64,000 bases of DNA. It comes from Salvelinus alpinus (Eukaryota > Chordata > Actinopteri > Salmoniformes > Salmonidae). Each line of letters begins with the position of its first letter. Position 1 is the stretch's first letter. The notes under the pieces were generated by a model, which saw only the letters and a list, made by a program, of their open reading frames with translations, was not told where the DNA came from and did not search any database. Location of the stretch: contig NC_092122.1 in the NCBI RefSeq assembly GCF_045679555.1, positions 13,133,043 to 13,197,042 on the forward strand, given 5' to 3'. Positions 34,699-46,459 of this stretch are shown piece after piece. Both the position numbers and the translations under genes were made by a program.

Positions 34699-36478
34699 CC
34701 TCTAACGAGTCACAACCCCGGATCCGGGATCCCCCCCATCAAAAAAGCTGACTAGCATAGCCTAGCCTAAAGCCACAGGGATATCATATAATCAAATGTT
34801 CATGAAATCACAAGTCCAAGACACCAAATGAAAGATACAGATCTTGTGAATCCAGCCATCATTTCCGATTTTTTTAATGTTTTACAGGGAAGACACAATA
34901 TGTAAATCTATTAGCTAACCACGATAGCAAAAGACACAACTTTTTTTTCTCCACCATTTTTTTCCTGCATGGGCAGCTATCACAATTTCGACTAAATAAA
35001 GATGTATATAGCCACTAACCAAGAAACAACTTCATAAGATGACAGTCTGATAACATATTTATGGTATAGCATATGTTTTTTTAGAAAAATGTGCATATTT
35101 CAGGTATAAATCACAGTTCTACATTGCAGCTGCAATCTGAAATAGCGTTGGAAGCAGCCGGAATAATTACAGAGACCGACGTCAATTACCAAAATACTCA
35201 TCCTAAAACATTTCTGAAAAATACACAGCATACAGCAAATGAAAGCCCAACATCTTGTGAATCCAGCCATCATTTCTGATTTTTTAAATGTTTTACAGGG
35301 AAGACACAATATGTAAATCTATTAGCTAACCACGTTAGCAAAGGACACCACTTTTTTTACTCCACCAGTTTTTTACTCCATCAGTAGCTATCACTAATTC
35401 GACTAAATAAAGATATATATAGCCACTAACCAAGAAACAACTTCATAAGATGACAGTCTGATAACATATTTATGGTATAGCATATGTTTTTTTTGAAACA
35501 TTTGCATTTTTCAGGTATAAATCACAGTTTACCATTGCAGCCACTATCACAAAACTGACCCAAAGCGACTAGAATAACTACAGAGAGCAACGTGTATTAC
35601 CTAATTACTCATCTTAAAACATTTCTGAAAAATACACAGCGTACAGCAAATGAAAGCCCAACATCTTGTGAATCCAGACAATATTTCAGATTTTCTAAGT
35701 GTTTTACAGCGAAAACACAATATATCGTTATATTAGCATACCACATGAGCTAACATCACCCCAGCATTGATTCAAGGCAAAAAGCGCGATAACGTTATCA
35801 CCACCAAAATATATTAATTTTTTCACTAACCTTCTCAGAATTCTTCAGATGACAGTCCTGTAACATCATATTACACAATGCATATAGAGTTTGTTCGAAA
35901 ATGTGCATATTTAGCATCACAAATCGTGGTTATGCTATGTAATCAGTCAAAACATGGCATGCATTCTGGCCGGCGCCATCTTGGAAGGGCACCTAAGTTT
36001 ACGATTATTTATCGATTAGATTGACTAAAAAAATACAGGTTGGACAGCTAATGAAAGATGCATTGGTTATTAATGCAACCGCTGATTTAGATTTTTAAAA
36101 TTAACGTTACTAGACATACAGTGTGCGTTACACCCAGACTAGTGCCGCAATAATGGCCGAAAAATGGGTTTACATTTTTCCACATAAATACGGAATAAAA
36201 TCATAAATAGCTCTTACTTTTGGACGAGCTTCCATCAGAATCTTGGGCAAGGTGTCCTTTTGTCCAAAAGAATCGTTGCTTTGTTGTAAAACGTCCACTT
36301 CAACTTCGGAACTAGCAGCTAACAGTAGCTACGTGGCACACACATGTCCAAATCCTCAAACGCAATACTACGAAAATTCCGAAAATAGCAATATACTCGC
36401 ATAAACTGATATAAATCGGTTTCAAATAACTTCGTTATGATGTTTCTAACACCTATACCGAATTAAATTACAGACGGA
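34699..36478 (-). repeat. R2-family repeat (B side), left part
   Basis: Begins after TTAA (34695-34698) and continues past the inserted LINE at 40821-41275, which ends at TTAA 41276-41279. The two TTAA ends fit the target duplication used by piggyBac-type transposons; the family assignment is inference. Confidence 0.6.
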
Positions 36479-37359
36479 CATATCTCGCGCTCAGGTCTGT
36501 TCAACGCTGGTCCGACCAATCTGAATCCACGCTTCAAGACTGCTTCGATCACGCGGATTGGAATATGTTCCGCATTGCGTCCAACAACAATATTGACGAA
36601 TATGCTGATTCGGTGAGCGAGTTCATTAGGAAGTGCATTGACGATGTCGTACCCACAGCAACGATTAAAACATTCCCAAACCAGAAACCGTGGATTGACG
36701 GCAGCATTCGCGTGAAACTGAAAGCGCGAACCACTGCTTTTAACCAGGGCAAGGTGACCGGAAGCATGACCGAATACAAACAGTGTAGCTATTCTCTCCG
36801 CAAGGCAATCAAACAGGCTAAGTCCCAGTACAGAGACAAAATCGAGTCGCAATTCAACAGCTCAGACACAAGAGGTATGTGGCAGGGTCTACAGTCAATC
36901 ACGGATTACAAAAAGAAAACCAGCCCCGTCGCGGACCAGGATGTCTTGCTCCCAGACAGGCTAAACAACTTTTTTGCCCGCTTTGAGGACAATACAGTGC
37001 CACTGACACGGCCCCCTACCAAAACCTGCGGGCTCTCCTTCACTGCAGCCGAGGTGAGTAAAACATTTAAACGTGTTAACCCTCGCAAGGCTGCAGGACC
37101 AGACGGCATTCCCAGCCGCGTCCTCAGAGCATGCGCAGACCAGCTGGCTGGTGTGTTTACGGACATATTCAATCAATCCTTATCCCAGTCTGCGGTTCCG
37201 ACATGCTTCAAGAGGGCCACCATTGTTCCTGTTCCCAAGAAAGCTAAGGTAACTGAGCTAAACGACTACCGCCCCGTAGCACTCACTTCCGTCATCATGA
37301 AGTGCTTTGAGAGACTAGTCAAGGACCATATCACCTCCACCCTACCGGACACCCTAGAC

Positions 37360-39264
37360 CAGGGGTGTCAAAGTCAAATGGACGGAGGGCCAAATAAAAA
37401 ATTTAGCTACAAGCCGAGGGCCGGACTGTTCGAATGTTCATTGAAAAATTTTTAAATGACGCATATAGTCTAGTGAACCTAATTGAACCTACTGAAAACC
37501 TAACAAATATATTCCAATATGATCAGATAAATAAAGCAATATTTTCTTATGGCTCTGTCAGTAATCTTTAATTTTCAACAGACACAAAAGACAAATTTCC
37601 TTTATATAAAAATCCCCATAACATGAACATTAAATGAAAGAAACCGGTATTCAAGGCACCATCAGTAGCCTATATTTTCTATTTTAGCAAAAGTGGGCTA
37701 AATTTACTTCAAAGAAAAAAACAATAATAGCAATTTTCTATCATCCACTCAACTGAAATATTTTTAAAATATAATTGGATTGAAATACAATAAAATAAAG
37801 TGCAAAAATCTATTAATCAAAAACAACACTTTGTTTAAGGAGAAGTAACATGCAGTGAAAACAAATATTAAACTTTAACTTTTAAACTTGAACTGAGTAA
37901 AAACTCTAAATATGTGATTGCACAGTAATGTTCACTTGTTTGAGGTTGAGGGTGATACTTGGTGGTGTCCCATCTTTTCCACAAGTTCATCAATGTTCGG
38001 GGTAAGGCTCTGAGCTGAGGAAATCCTCAGAATTGAGTGGAGGTGTTCAGCAGTAAGTCGACTTCTGTGTGATGTTTTGTTCAGGTTCATCAAAGAAAAC
38101 AGTTGTTCACACAGGTATGTGCTGCCAAACATAGACAACGTTTGAGCAGCCTGGATGCGCAGCTGGGGCATTGTGTCGGGGAGGAAACGGGCGAACTCCG
38201 CAGCACCCACTGCCGCATATTTTGCCCTCAGTGCATCATTGCATTGGAGGTCAATCAACTCCATTTGGAGGTTTGGTGGTGAGCTTTCCACGTCAACAGC
38301 AAATGGGTTACCGAGCAGTTCCAACCTGCTTTTTTGTGCTTCAAAGTCAGCAAATCGGCGTCGAAAGTCAGCGGCAAGCATACCTATTTTATCAGCCAAC
38401 TGTGCGCTCGGGAACGCACTGGTAGAGAGCTTCTCTTTCATGGTCTGGCAGCTGGGAAAGTGGCTCAAATTTTCTTTCCGCATCTGCGTCTCCCACAGAG
38501 TCAGTTTTGTTTTAAATGCCTTCACTGTACTGTACATATCAGAGATGACATGATCCCGACCCTGCAGCTGCAAGTTCATTGCATTCAGATGACTCGTAAT
38601 GTCACACAGAAAAGCCATTTCACACAGAAACATTTCGTCTCGGAGTTGTGTTGTGTCTTTCCCTTTGCTGTCCAAGAACAGACAAATCTCCTCACGAAGC
38701 TCGAAACATCTTTGAAGCACCTTTCCCTGGCTTAGCCATCGCACCTCTGTGTGATAAGGCAAATCACCATGCTCCGTTTCTAACTCCGTCAGAAATGCCT
38801 TGAACTGGCGGTGATTCAAACCTTTGGCTCTGATAAAGTTAACTGTGCGCGTGATGATGCTCATTACATGCTCCATTTTCAAGGCTTTACCGCACAACGC
38901 TTCCTGGTGTATGATACAATGATAAGCTGTCAGCTCACCTGTCGCGTTTTCCTCTTGCATCTTTTCCCGTATCTTCGCCACCAGTCCGCTCCTGTGTCCA
39001 CACATCGCAGGTGCTCCGTCGGTTGTCAAACCCACGAGTTTTTCCCAAGGCAGCTCCATCTCATTTACACAGCAGCCTACTGCTCGGTGCGTCACCGTTG
39101 CATTGTGGGAAATGTAGTATTGGTGCGTGTAAAAGATCTGCGGGCTGCCGGCTTGCTGCGGTCTGCGGGCCGGTTCTAATAATAAATCAAGATCATCCCA
39201 GGGGCCGTAAAAAACCTTCTCGCGGGCCGGATGTGGCCCGCGGGCCTTGACTCTGACATATGTG
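37360..39264 (-). mobile_element. hAT-superfamily transposon nested in the LINE (1905 bp)
   Basis: Ends CAGGGGTGTCAAAGTCAAAT and GGGCCTTGACTCTGACATATGTG, imperfect inverted repeats. A perfect 8-bp target duplication CCCTAGAC is at 37352-37359 and 39265-39272, the length typical of hAT. Confidence 0.9.
37932..39095 (-). CDS. hAT transposase, N-terminally truncated (387 codons open)
   Basis: Open for 387 codons. It shows GLTTDGAPAMCG, a YHCIIHQEALCGK box, EVRWLSQGKVLQRC and the C-terminal dimerisation segment STYLCEQLFSLMNLNK. This resembles the transposases that gave rise to GTF2IRD2 and SCAND3-like proteins. The N-terminal zinc finger and first catalytic region are absent, since the frame begins only about 170 bases inside the element end. 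It is probably an internally deleted, non-functional copy despite the clean frame. Confidence 0.75.
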   Translation of the reverse strand: MTHRAVGCCVNEMELPWEKLVGLTTDGAPAMCGHRSGLVAKIREKMQEENATGELTAYHCIIHQEALCGKALKMEHVMSIITRTVNFIRAKGLNHRQFKAFLTELETEHGDLPYHTEVRWLSQGKVLQRCFELREEICLFLDSKGKDTTQLRDEMFLCEMAFLCDITSHLNAMNLQLQGRDHVISDMYSTVKAFKTKLTLWETQMRKENLSHFPSCQTMKEKLSTSAFPSAQLADKIGMLAADFRRRFADFEAQKSRLELLGNPFAVDVESSPPNLQMELIDLQCNDALRAKYAAVGAAEFARFLPDTMPQLRIQAAQTLSMFGSTYLCEQLFSLMNLNKTSHRSRLTAEHLHSILRISSAQSLTPNIDELVEKMGHHQVSPSTSNK

Positions 39265-40820
39265 CCCTAGACCCACTCCAATTTGCTTACCGACCCAATA
39301 GGTCCACAGACGACGCAATCGCAACCACACTGCACACTGCCCTAACCCATCTGGACAAGAGGAATACCTATGTGAGAATGCTGTTCATCGACTACAGCTC
39401 AGCATTTAACACCATAGTACCCTCCAAACTCGTCATCAAGCTCGAGACCCTGGGTCTCGACCCCGCCCTGTGCAACTGGGTCCTGGACTTCCTGACGGGT
39501 CGCCCCCAGGTGGTGAGGGTAGGTAACAACATCTCCACCCCGCTGATCCTCAACACTGGGGCCCCACAAGGGTGCGTTCTGAGCCCTCTCCTGTACTCCC
39601 TGTTCACCCACGACTGCGTGGCCATGCACGCCTCCAACTCAATCATCAAGTTTGCGGATGACACTACAGTGGTAGGCTTGATTACCAACAACGACGAGAC
39701 GGCCTACAGGGAGGAGGTGAGGGCCCTCGGAGTGTGGTGTCAGGAAAATAACCTCACACTCAACGTCAACAAAACAAAGGAGATGATTGTGGACTTCAGG
39801 AAACAGCAGAGGGAGCACCCCCCTATCCACATCGACGGGTCAGTAGTGGAGAAGGTGGAAAGTTTTAAGTTCCTCGGTGTACACATCACGGACAAACTGA
39901 ATTGGTCCACCCACACAGACAGCGTTGTGAAGAAGGCGCAGCAGCGCCTCTTCAACCTCAGGAGGCTGAAGAAATTCGGCCTGTATCACCGCCTGGTACG
40001 GCAACTGCTCCGCCCACAACTGTAAGGCTCTCCAGAGGGTAGTGAGGTCTGCAGAACGCATCACCGGGGGCAAACTACCTGCCCTCCAGGACACCTACAC
40101 CACCCGATGTCACAGGAAGGCCATAAAGATCATCAAGGACAACAACCACCCAAGCCACTGCCTGTTCACCCCGCTATCATCCATAAGGCGAGGTCAGTAC
40201 AGGTGCATCAAAGCAGGGACCGAGAGACTGAAAAACAGCTTCTATCTCAAGGCCATCAGACTGTTAAACAGCCACCACTAACATTTAGCGGCCGCTGCCA
40301 ACATACTGACTCAACTCCAGCCACTTTAAAAATGGGAATTGATGGAAATTATGTAAAAATGTACCACTAGCCACTTTAAACAATGCCACTTAATATAATG
40401 TTTACATACCCTACATTACCCATCTCATATGTATATACTGTACTCTATATCATCTACTGCATCTTGCCATCTTTATGTAATACATGTACCACTAGCCACT
40501 TTAAACTATGCCACTTTATGTTTACATACCCTACAGTACTCATCTCATATGTATATACCGTACTCTATACCATCTACTGCATCTTGCCATGCCGTTCTGT
40601 ACCACCACCCATTCATATATCTTTATGTACATATTCTTTATCCCTTTACACTTGTGTGTGTGTATAAGGTAGTAGTTGTGGAATTGTTAGGTTAGATTAC
40701 TTGTTGGTTATTACTGCATTGTCGGAACTAGAAGCACAAGCATTTCGCTACACTCGCATTAACATCTGCTAACCATGTGTATGTGACTAATAAAATTTGA
40801 TTTGATTTGATTTGATTTGA

Positions 40821-41275
40821 TCTAAGGCCGATAACTGAGCGTTTCAAAATGCTATCCTGGGGTCTTGCGTTGCGTAATGGCGGAAGTCGAAAAGAGAGCG
40901 CACCTCGTTCCTTGCCCTTTTATAAGCTCTGAGAAATACGTAGAAACACCATTCCACTTCTCATTGGTTACTGACATCCAGGGGAAGGCGGGTGCAGTTC
41001 ATTTCGATCCATAGGGCACACACAGAGCTTTAAACTGATCCGAGATCAGAGCCTAGTTTTCAGACCTTCGCATGTCCTGTCATGATTTTCGCTGTAGAAA
41101 GAGTTCTGGTTCACCCACAGACATAATTCAAACGGTTTTAGAAACTAGAGATTGTTTTCTATCCAATAGTAATAATAATATGCATATTGTACGAGCAAGA
41201 ATTGAGTACGAGGCAGTTTAATTTGGAGACGCAAAATGTCGAAGTTGAAAAAGCACCCCCTGTAGTGACAAGAAG
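40821..41275 (-). repeat. R2-family repeat (B side), right part
   Basis: Continuation of 34699-36478 after the LINE. It ends with CCCCCTGTAGTGACAAGAAG next to TTAA 41276-41279, which is shared with the next element. Confidence 0.55.
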
Positions 41276-41279
41276 TTAA

Positions 41280-43092
41280 CTTCTTGTTAATAGGGGGCGC
41301 TGTTTTCACTTTGGGAAAAAATCGTGCCCAATTTAAACGGCCTCGTACTCTGTTCTAGATCATACAATATCCATATTATTATTACTATTGGATATAAAAC
41401 ACTCTGAAGTTTCTAAAACTGTTTGAATTATATCTGTGAGTAAAACAGAACTCATTTGGCAGCAAACTTCCTGACAGGAAGTGAAAAAACTTGAAATCGA
41501 GGCTCTGTTCCAGGGCCATCCTATTCAATTGCTTGAAATCTATGGATATACATGCACTTCATACGCCATCCACTAGATGTCAACAGGCAGTGGAAGATGG
41601 AATGGGGTGTCTAACTTGATCTGAGGTCGAACAAGAGCTCTTGGAATGACGTGACCCCAATTTCCTTTGCCTGCCAAGGCACGGGAAGGAACCCCAGATT
41701 GCCTTCTGAAAAGCTTTCGGTATAGACGGCTAATATCTCCGGCTTTGATTTTATTTGATACATGTGATAATATCATCGTAAAGTATGTTTTTTCAATATA
41801 GTTTTATCAGATTATTGAACGTTTATCGGGAGTTTTGGCGTTTTCCGTTCTCTGCGTTTGGTGAAGATGGACATCTTCGCGCCACTTGGCTAGCTAAGGT
41901 TGCTAAATCGACAGGCGAAGAGGACATTCTAAAACCAAACAACGATTTATTCTGGACAAAGGACTCCTTGTACAAGATTCTGATGGAAGCTCAGCAAAAG
42001 TAGGAACCATTTATGATGTTATTTCGTATTTCTGTGGAAAATGTTCTAGTTGTATTTTCCGCCCTCATTGCAGGCGCTGTCTTGCTATAATGTAAGCTGT
42101 ATGTCGTACTAAAGTTATTTTAAAAAATCTAACACGGTGATTGCATTAAGAACTAGTGTATCTTTCATTTGCTGTACAACATGTATTTTTTAGTAAAGTT
42201 TATGATGAGTTCTTTGATTAGATTAGGTGACTGTCCAAAATATCTCCGGATAATTTTGTGCAGTTTGGCTACGTATTCACATTGTAAAACCACGATTTGT
42301 ACCGCTAAATATGCACATTTTCGAACAAAACATATATGTATTGTGTAACATGATGTTATAGGACTGTCATCTGATGAAGTTTGTCAAGGTTAGTGAATAA
42401 TTTAATATCTTTTGCTGGTTTTTGCAATTGCTACATTTTGCTGCTGATAAATGCGTTTGTGTGGTTGGCTATTGTGGTAAGCTAATATAATGCTATATTG
42501 TGTTTTCGCTGTAAAACACTTAAAAAATCTGAAATATTGGCTGGATTCACAAGATGTTTATCTTTCATTTGCTGTACACCATGTATTTTTCGTAAATGTT
42601 TTATGATGAGTATTTAGGTATTTCACGTTGCTCTCTGTAATTATTCTTGCTGCTTCGGTGCTATTTGTGATTGTATCTGCAATGTAAAACTATGATTTTA
42701 TACCTCAAATATGCACATTTTTCGAACAAAACATAAATGTATTGTGTAACATGTTATAAGACTGTCATCTGATGAAGTTGTTTCTTGGTTAGTGACTAAT
42801 TATATCTATATTTTGTCTGTTTTTTGAAAGCTACCTATGCGGTGGATAAATAGCATTGTGTGTTTGGTTATTGTGGTGAGCTAACATAAATATATATTGT
42901 GTTTTCGCTGTAAAACATTTTAAAAATCGGACATGTTGGCTGGATTCACAAGATGTGTATCTTTCATTTGCTGTGTTGGACTTGTTTTTTAGAAGTTAAA
43001 TATTTCTAAAAAATATTTTTTGAATTTCGCGCTCTGCGAAGGCAGCGGAATGTTGTGGGTGTTCCGCTAGCGGAACCCCGGGGCGAGAAAGG
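41280..43092 (+). repeat. R2-family repeat, complete, sense orientation
   Basis: Bounded by TTAA at 41276-41279 and 43093-43096. It starts CTTCTTGTTAATAGGGGGCG and ends GCTAGCGGAACCCCGGGGCG. The internal units recur about every 400 bases (TATCTTTCATTTGCTGT at about 42160, 42557 and 42957). No protein-coding capacity is seen. Confidence 0.65.
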
Positions 43093-43096
43093 TTAA

Positions 43097-43920
43097 CACA
43101 GGACAAAAACAAACAAAAGGGCCAGGCCTTACTTTATTGGGAGCTCCCTTTATGGACAGATCTGGCTACCTTTATAATTATTAATAGAACAGCAGAATTT
43201 CACTAACTGCTCTCCCAAGGCAACTGCCTCTGGAAACATGCCAAAGGGAGAGATAGGGACACCCCATCGTCTCCTAAAAGAGAACATAAACATTTAGTTA
43301 ACTTCTTATGGGCAGGTGGGACGGTAGCGGCCAACAGCCGGTGAAATTGCAGAGCGCGAAATTCAAAAATACCAAATTCAATTATTTAACATTCTTGAAA
43401 ATATATGTGTTATACATCGAAATAAAGCTTAACTTCGTGTTAATCCAGCCGCTGTGTCAGATTTCAAAAAGGCTTTACGGCGAAAGCAAACCCTGCGATA
43501 ATCTGAGGACAGTGCCCCACATACAAACACATGAAAATCATATTTCAACCAGGCAGGTGAGCCACAAAAGTCAGAAATAGCGATATAATTAATGCCTTAC
43601 CTTTGAAGATCTTCTTCTGTTGGCACTCCAAAATGTCCCAGAAACATCACAAATGGTCCTTTTGTTCGATAATGTCCTTCTTTATGTCCCAAAAATGTCA
43701 ATTTATTTGGCGCATTTGATTCAGAAATACACAGTTTTATACTCGCCCAACATGGCTACAAAGTATCTAATAAGTTACCTGCAAACTTGGTCCAAACATT
43801 TCAAACAACGTTCCTAATCCAACCTCAGGTACCCTAAAACGTAAATAATCGATCAAATTTAAGACGGAATAAATTGTTTCTGATACCGGATAAAAACCAT
43901 GTGAAGCGCGCTCCAGTTCA
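43097..43920 (-). repeat. Unrecognised 200 bp, then a truncated R2 repeat (antisense)
   Basis: 43097-43297 shows no known feature. After TTAA (43298-43301) an antisense R2 copy begins (CTTCTTATGGGCAGGTGGGA) and fades out around 43920, within a segment related to the others (CTTACCTTTGAAGATCTTC). Confidence 0.5.
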
Positions 43921-44094
43921 CGCACACCAAAACAGAAGAGTCCACCTGGAGTGACACTTACAATGAATAGGACTACTTCTTAATTTCTCAAATAAAAACA
44001 TTGAACACTTTCTAAAGACTAGTAGAAAGAGGAGGAAGGGAGGCGCTACTAAGGAACACAATAGTAAATTTGGTAGACAGAAGGTGCTCTTTGG

Positions 44095-44250
44095 TAAATT
44101 GGTCATCAAAAAGAAAGGAGGACCAAGGCACTCTTAAAATAATGAATTAAAATGCCTTTATTAGTACGGCATGTTCAATAGAAACAACGTTTTTTTTTTT
44201 TAAATCAGACACGTTTCGGCTGCATGGCCTTCGTCAGGGAGGCTGTTAAA
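44095..44250 (-). repeat. Penelope-type terminal fragment
   Basis: Contains ACACGTTTCGGCTGCATGGC and CTTCGTCAGG; read on the minus strand this is CTGACGA, a hairpin and GAAAC, the same arrangement as at the 3' end of the Penelope element. From 44250 to 44680 I see no feature I can name. Confidence 0.45.
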
Positions 44251-44721
44251 GACTAGTGGAAGCCATAGGAACTGCAACCAGGTTCCTAATAATAAGGGTA
44301 TTTCTCTTCCACTCTAACACTTGTTTCCCTCTACAACCTCTACTATACTTCAACCCTGCCTTTCCATCTAACATAAATTTACCAGGTGAACAAAACGTTT
44401 TTAGTTACAGACAAAACACTGTCCTCCCTCCACTAGTTAATAGTTTGTGTTTTAATCCACCCCATAATTTACTCTATATACTATAACCAATATCTGTTGT
44501 GTACTCACTATTTGCTTCACACTCATTTTATTGGTTAATAATCTTATCCTTTACAGTCTAAGAATTAACAATGCACACTCCTCATTCACAGAGAAAGCTA
44601 TTCCTCCAGTCAAAAAGGTTAGTCATTCACATTTATTCTCTCATACATGCATGTTCAACACCCCACTACACAGTATTCAACTCCTAATTCTCTATCTTCA
44701 CTACTCGTAGCTCTCAGGTTA

Positions 44722-46209
44722 CAAAAACTCAGCAAAAAAAGAAACGTCCTCTCACTGTCAACTGAGTTTATTTTCAGCAAACTTAACATGTGTAAATATT
44801 TGTATGAACATAACAAGATTCAACAACTGAGACATAAACGGAACAAGTTCCACAGACATGTGACTAACAGAAATGGAATAATGTTTCCCTGAACAAAGGG
44901 GGGGTCAAAATCAAAAGTAACAGTCAGTATCTGGTGTGGCCACCAGCTGCATTAAGTACTGCAGTGCATCTCCTCCTCATGGACTGCACCAGATTTGCCA
45001 GTTCTTGCTGTGAGATGTTACCCCACTCTTCCACCAAGGCACCTGCAAGTTCCCGGATATTTCTGGGTGGAATGGTCCTAGCCCTCACCCTCTGATCCAA
45101 CAGGTCCCAGAAGTGCTCAATGGGATTGTGATCCAGGCTCTTCGCTGGCCATGGCAGAACACTGACATTCTTGTCTTGCAGGAAATCAAGCACAGAACGA
45201 GCAGTATGGCTGGTGGCATTGTCATGCTGGAGGGTCATGTCAGGATGAGCCTGCAGGAAGGGTACCACATGAGGGAGGAGGATGTCTTCATTGTAACGCA
45301 CAGCACTGAGATTGCCTGCAATGACAACAAGCTCAGTCCAATGATGCTGTGGCACACCGCCCCAGACCATGACGGACCCTTCACCCCCAAATCGATCCCT
45401 TCTCCAGAGTACAGGCCTCGGTGTAACGCTCATTCCTTCGACGATAACCGCGAATCTGACCATCACCCCTAATGAGACAAAACCGCGACTCGTCAGTGAA
45501 GAGCACTTTTTGCCAGTCCTGTCTGGTCCAGCGATGGTGGGTTTGTGCCCATAGGCGATGTTGTTGTTGGTGAGGACCTGCCTTACAACAGGCCTACAAG
45601 CCCTCAGTCCAGCCTCTCTCAGCCTATTGCGGACAGTCTGAGCACTGATGGTGGGATTGTGCATTCCCGGTGTAACTCGGACAGTTGTTGTTGCCATCCT
45701 GTACCTGTCCCGCAGGTGTGATGTTCGCATGTACCGATGCTGTGCAGGCGTTGTTACACACATCTGCCACTGCGAGGACGATCAGCTGTCCGTCTTGTCT
45801 CCCTGTAGCACTGTCTTAGGCATCTCACAGTACGGACATGGCAATTTATTGCCCTGGCCGCATCCTCAGTCCTCATGCCTCCTTGCAGCATGCCTAAGGC
45901 ACGTTCACGCAGATGAGCAGGGACCCTGGGCATCTTTCTTTTGGTGTTTTTCAGAGTCAGAAGAAAGGCCTCTTTAGTATCCTAAGTTTTCATAACTGTG
46001 ACCTTAATTGCCTATAGTCTGTAAGCTGTTAGTGTCTTAACGATCATTCCACAGGTGCATGTTCATTAATTGTTTATGGTTCATTGAACGAGCATGGGAA
46101 ACAGTGTTTACACCCTTTATGATGAAGATATGGGAGTTATTTGGATTTTTACAAATTATCTTTGAAAGACAGGGTCCTGAAAAAGGGACGTTTCTTTTTT
46201 TGCTGAGTT
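44722..46209 (-). mobile_element. Tc1-like element with CAAAAACTCAGC ends
   Basis: Left end CAAAAACTCAGCAAAAAAAG and right end CTTTTTTTGCTGAGTTT-like form the inverted repeats, next to TA at 44720-44721 and 46210-46211. It sits inside a short tandem repeat (see 46212-46377). Confidence 0.85.
44924..45960 (-). pseudogene. Tc1-family transposase, frameshifted
   Basis: The minus strand starts near 45935 (MPRVPAHLRERALGMLQGG), with a DNA-binding part ending DRPRSGR, where a stop or shift occurs. A 279-codon frame follows (45763-44924) with QHDNATSHTARSVLDFL and NPIEHFWDLL. The first catalytic Asp (FTDESRF) is readable only in another frame, so at least three breaks are present. Confidence 0.8.
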
Positions 46210-46211
46210 TA

Positions 46212-46377
46212 GAAATGTATCTTATGCCTATCTTCACTGCTCGTAGCTCTCGGGCTACATATACATTTATCCTATGCCAATTTTCACTACTTGTAGCTCT
46301 CCGGCTGCATAGACATTTATCGTATGCCTATTTTCATTACTTGTAGCTCTCGGGCTACATTTATCTTATGCCTACAA
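46212..46377. repeat. Minisatellite of about 50-55 bp units
   Basis: Three full units built on TTCACTACTTGTAGCTCTCGG and GCTACATTTATCTTATGCC; a further partial unit lies left of the Tc1 element (44690-44721). The transposon therefore inserted into this array. Confidence 0.7.
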
Positions 46378-46459
46378 ACTAATTTCTTCCCACCAGCCGA
46401 CTGCGCATAGTTCCTCGATAATCGGAAGAAGGGGGTGTTGTTCCACCGTCAGTACAGGA

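Larger units (their letters stand above)
36481..40281 (+). pseudogene. LINE reverse transcriptase, interrupted
   Basis: Motifs in order: NPRKAAGPDGIPSRVLRAC, VPVPKKAKVTELNDYRPVAL, then (after the hAT) [45 protein letters not shown] and [11 protein letters not shown] (catalytic FADD). Without the 1905-bp insertion and its 8-bp duplication, LPDTLD runs directly into PLQFAYR in frame. A one-base shift near 40010 separates the C-terminal part, which ends RLLNSHH. Confidence 0.82.
36480..40820 (+). mobile_element. 5'-truncated LINE (jockey/CR1/L2-like) split by an hAT element
   Basis: The endonuclease is missing; sequence starts in the linker before the reverse transcriptase. Coding parts are 36481-37359 and 39273 to about 40281. 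The 3' UTR includes a tandem pair of about 115 bp (around 40370-40590) and the end is a (TTTGA)n tail at 40796-40820. Confidence 0.82.

Noticed and set aside
40383..40695. Cys/Tyr/Ile-rich frames as small membrane proteins
   Set aside because: They lie in the repeated 3' UTR of the LINE and come from a tandem pair of about 115 bases.
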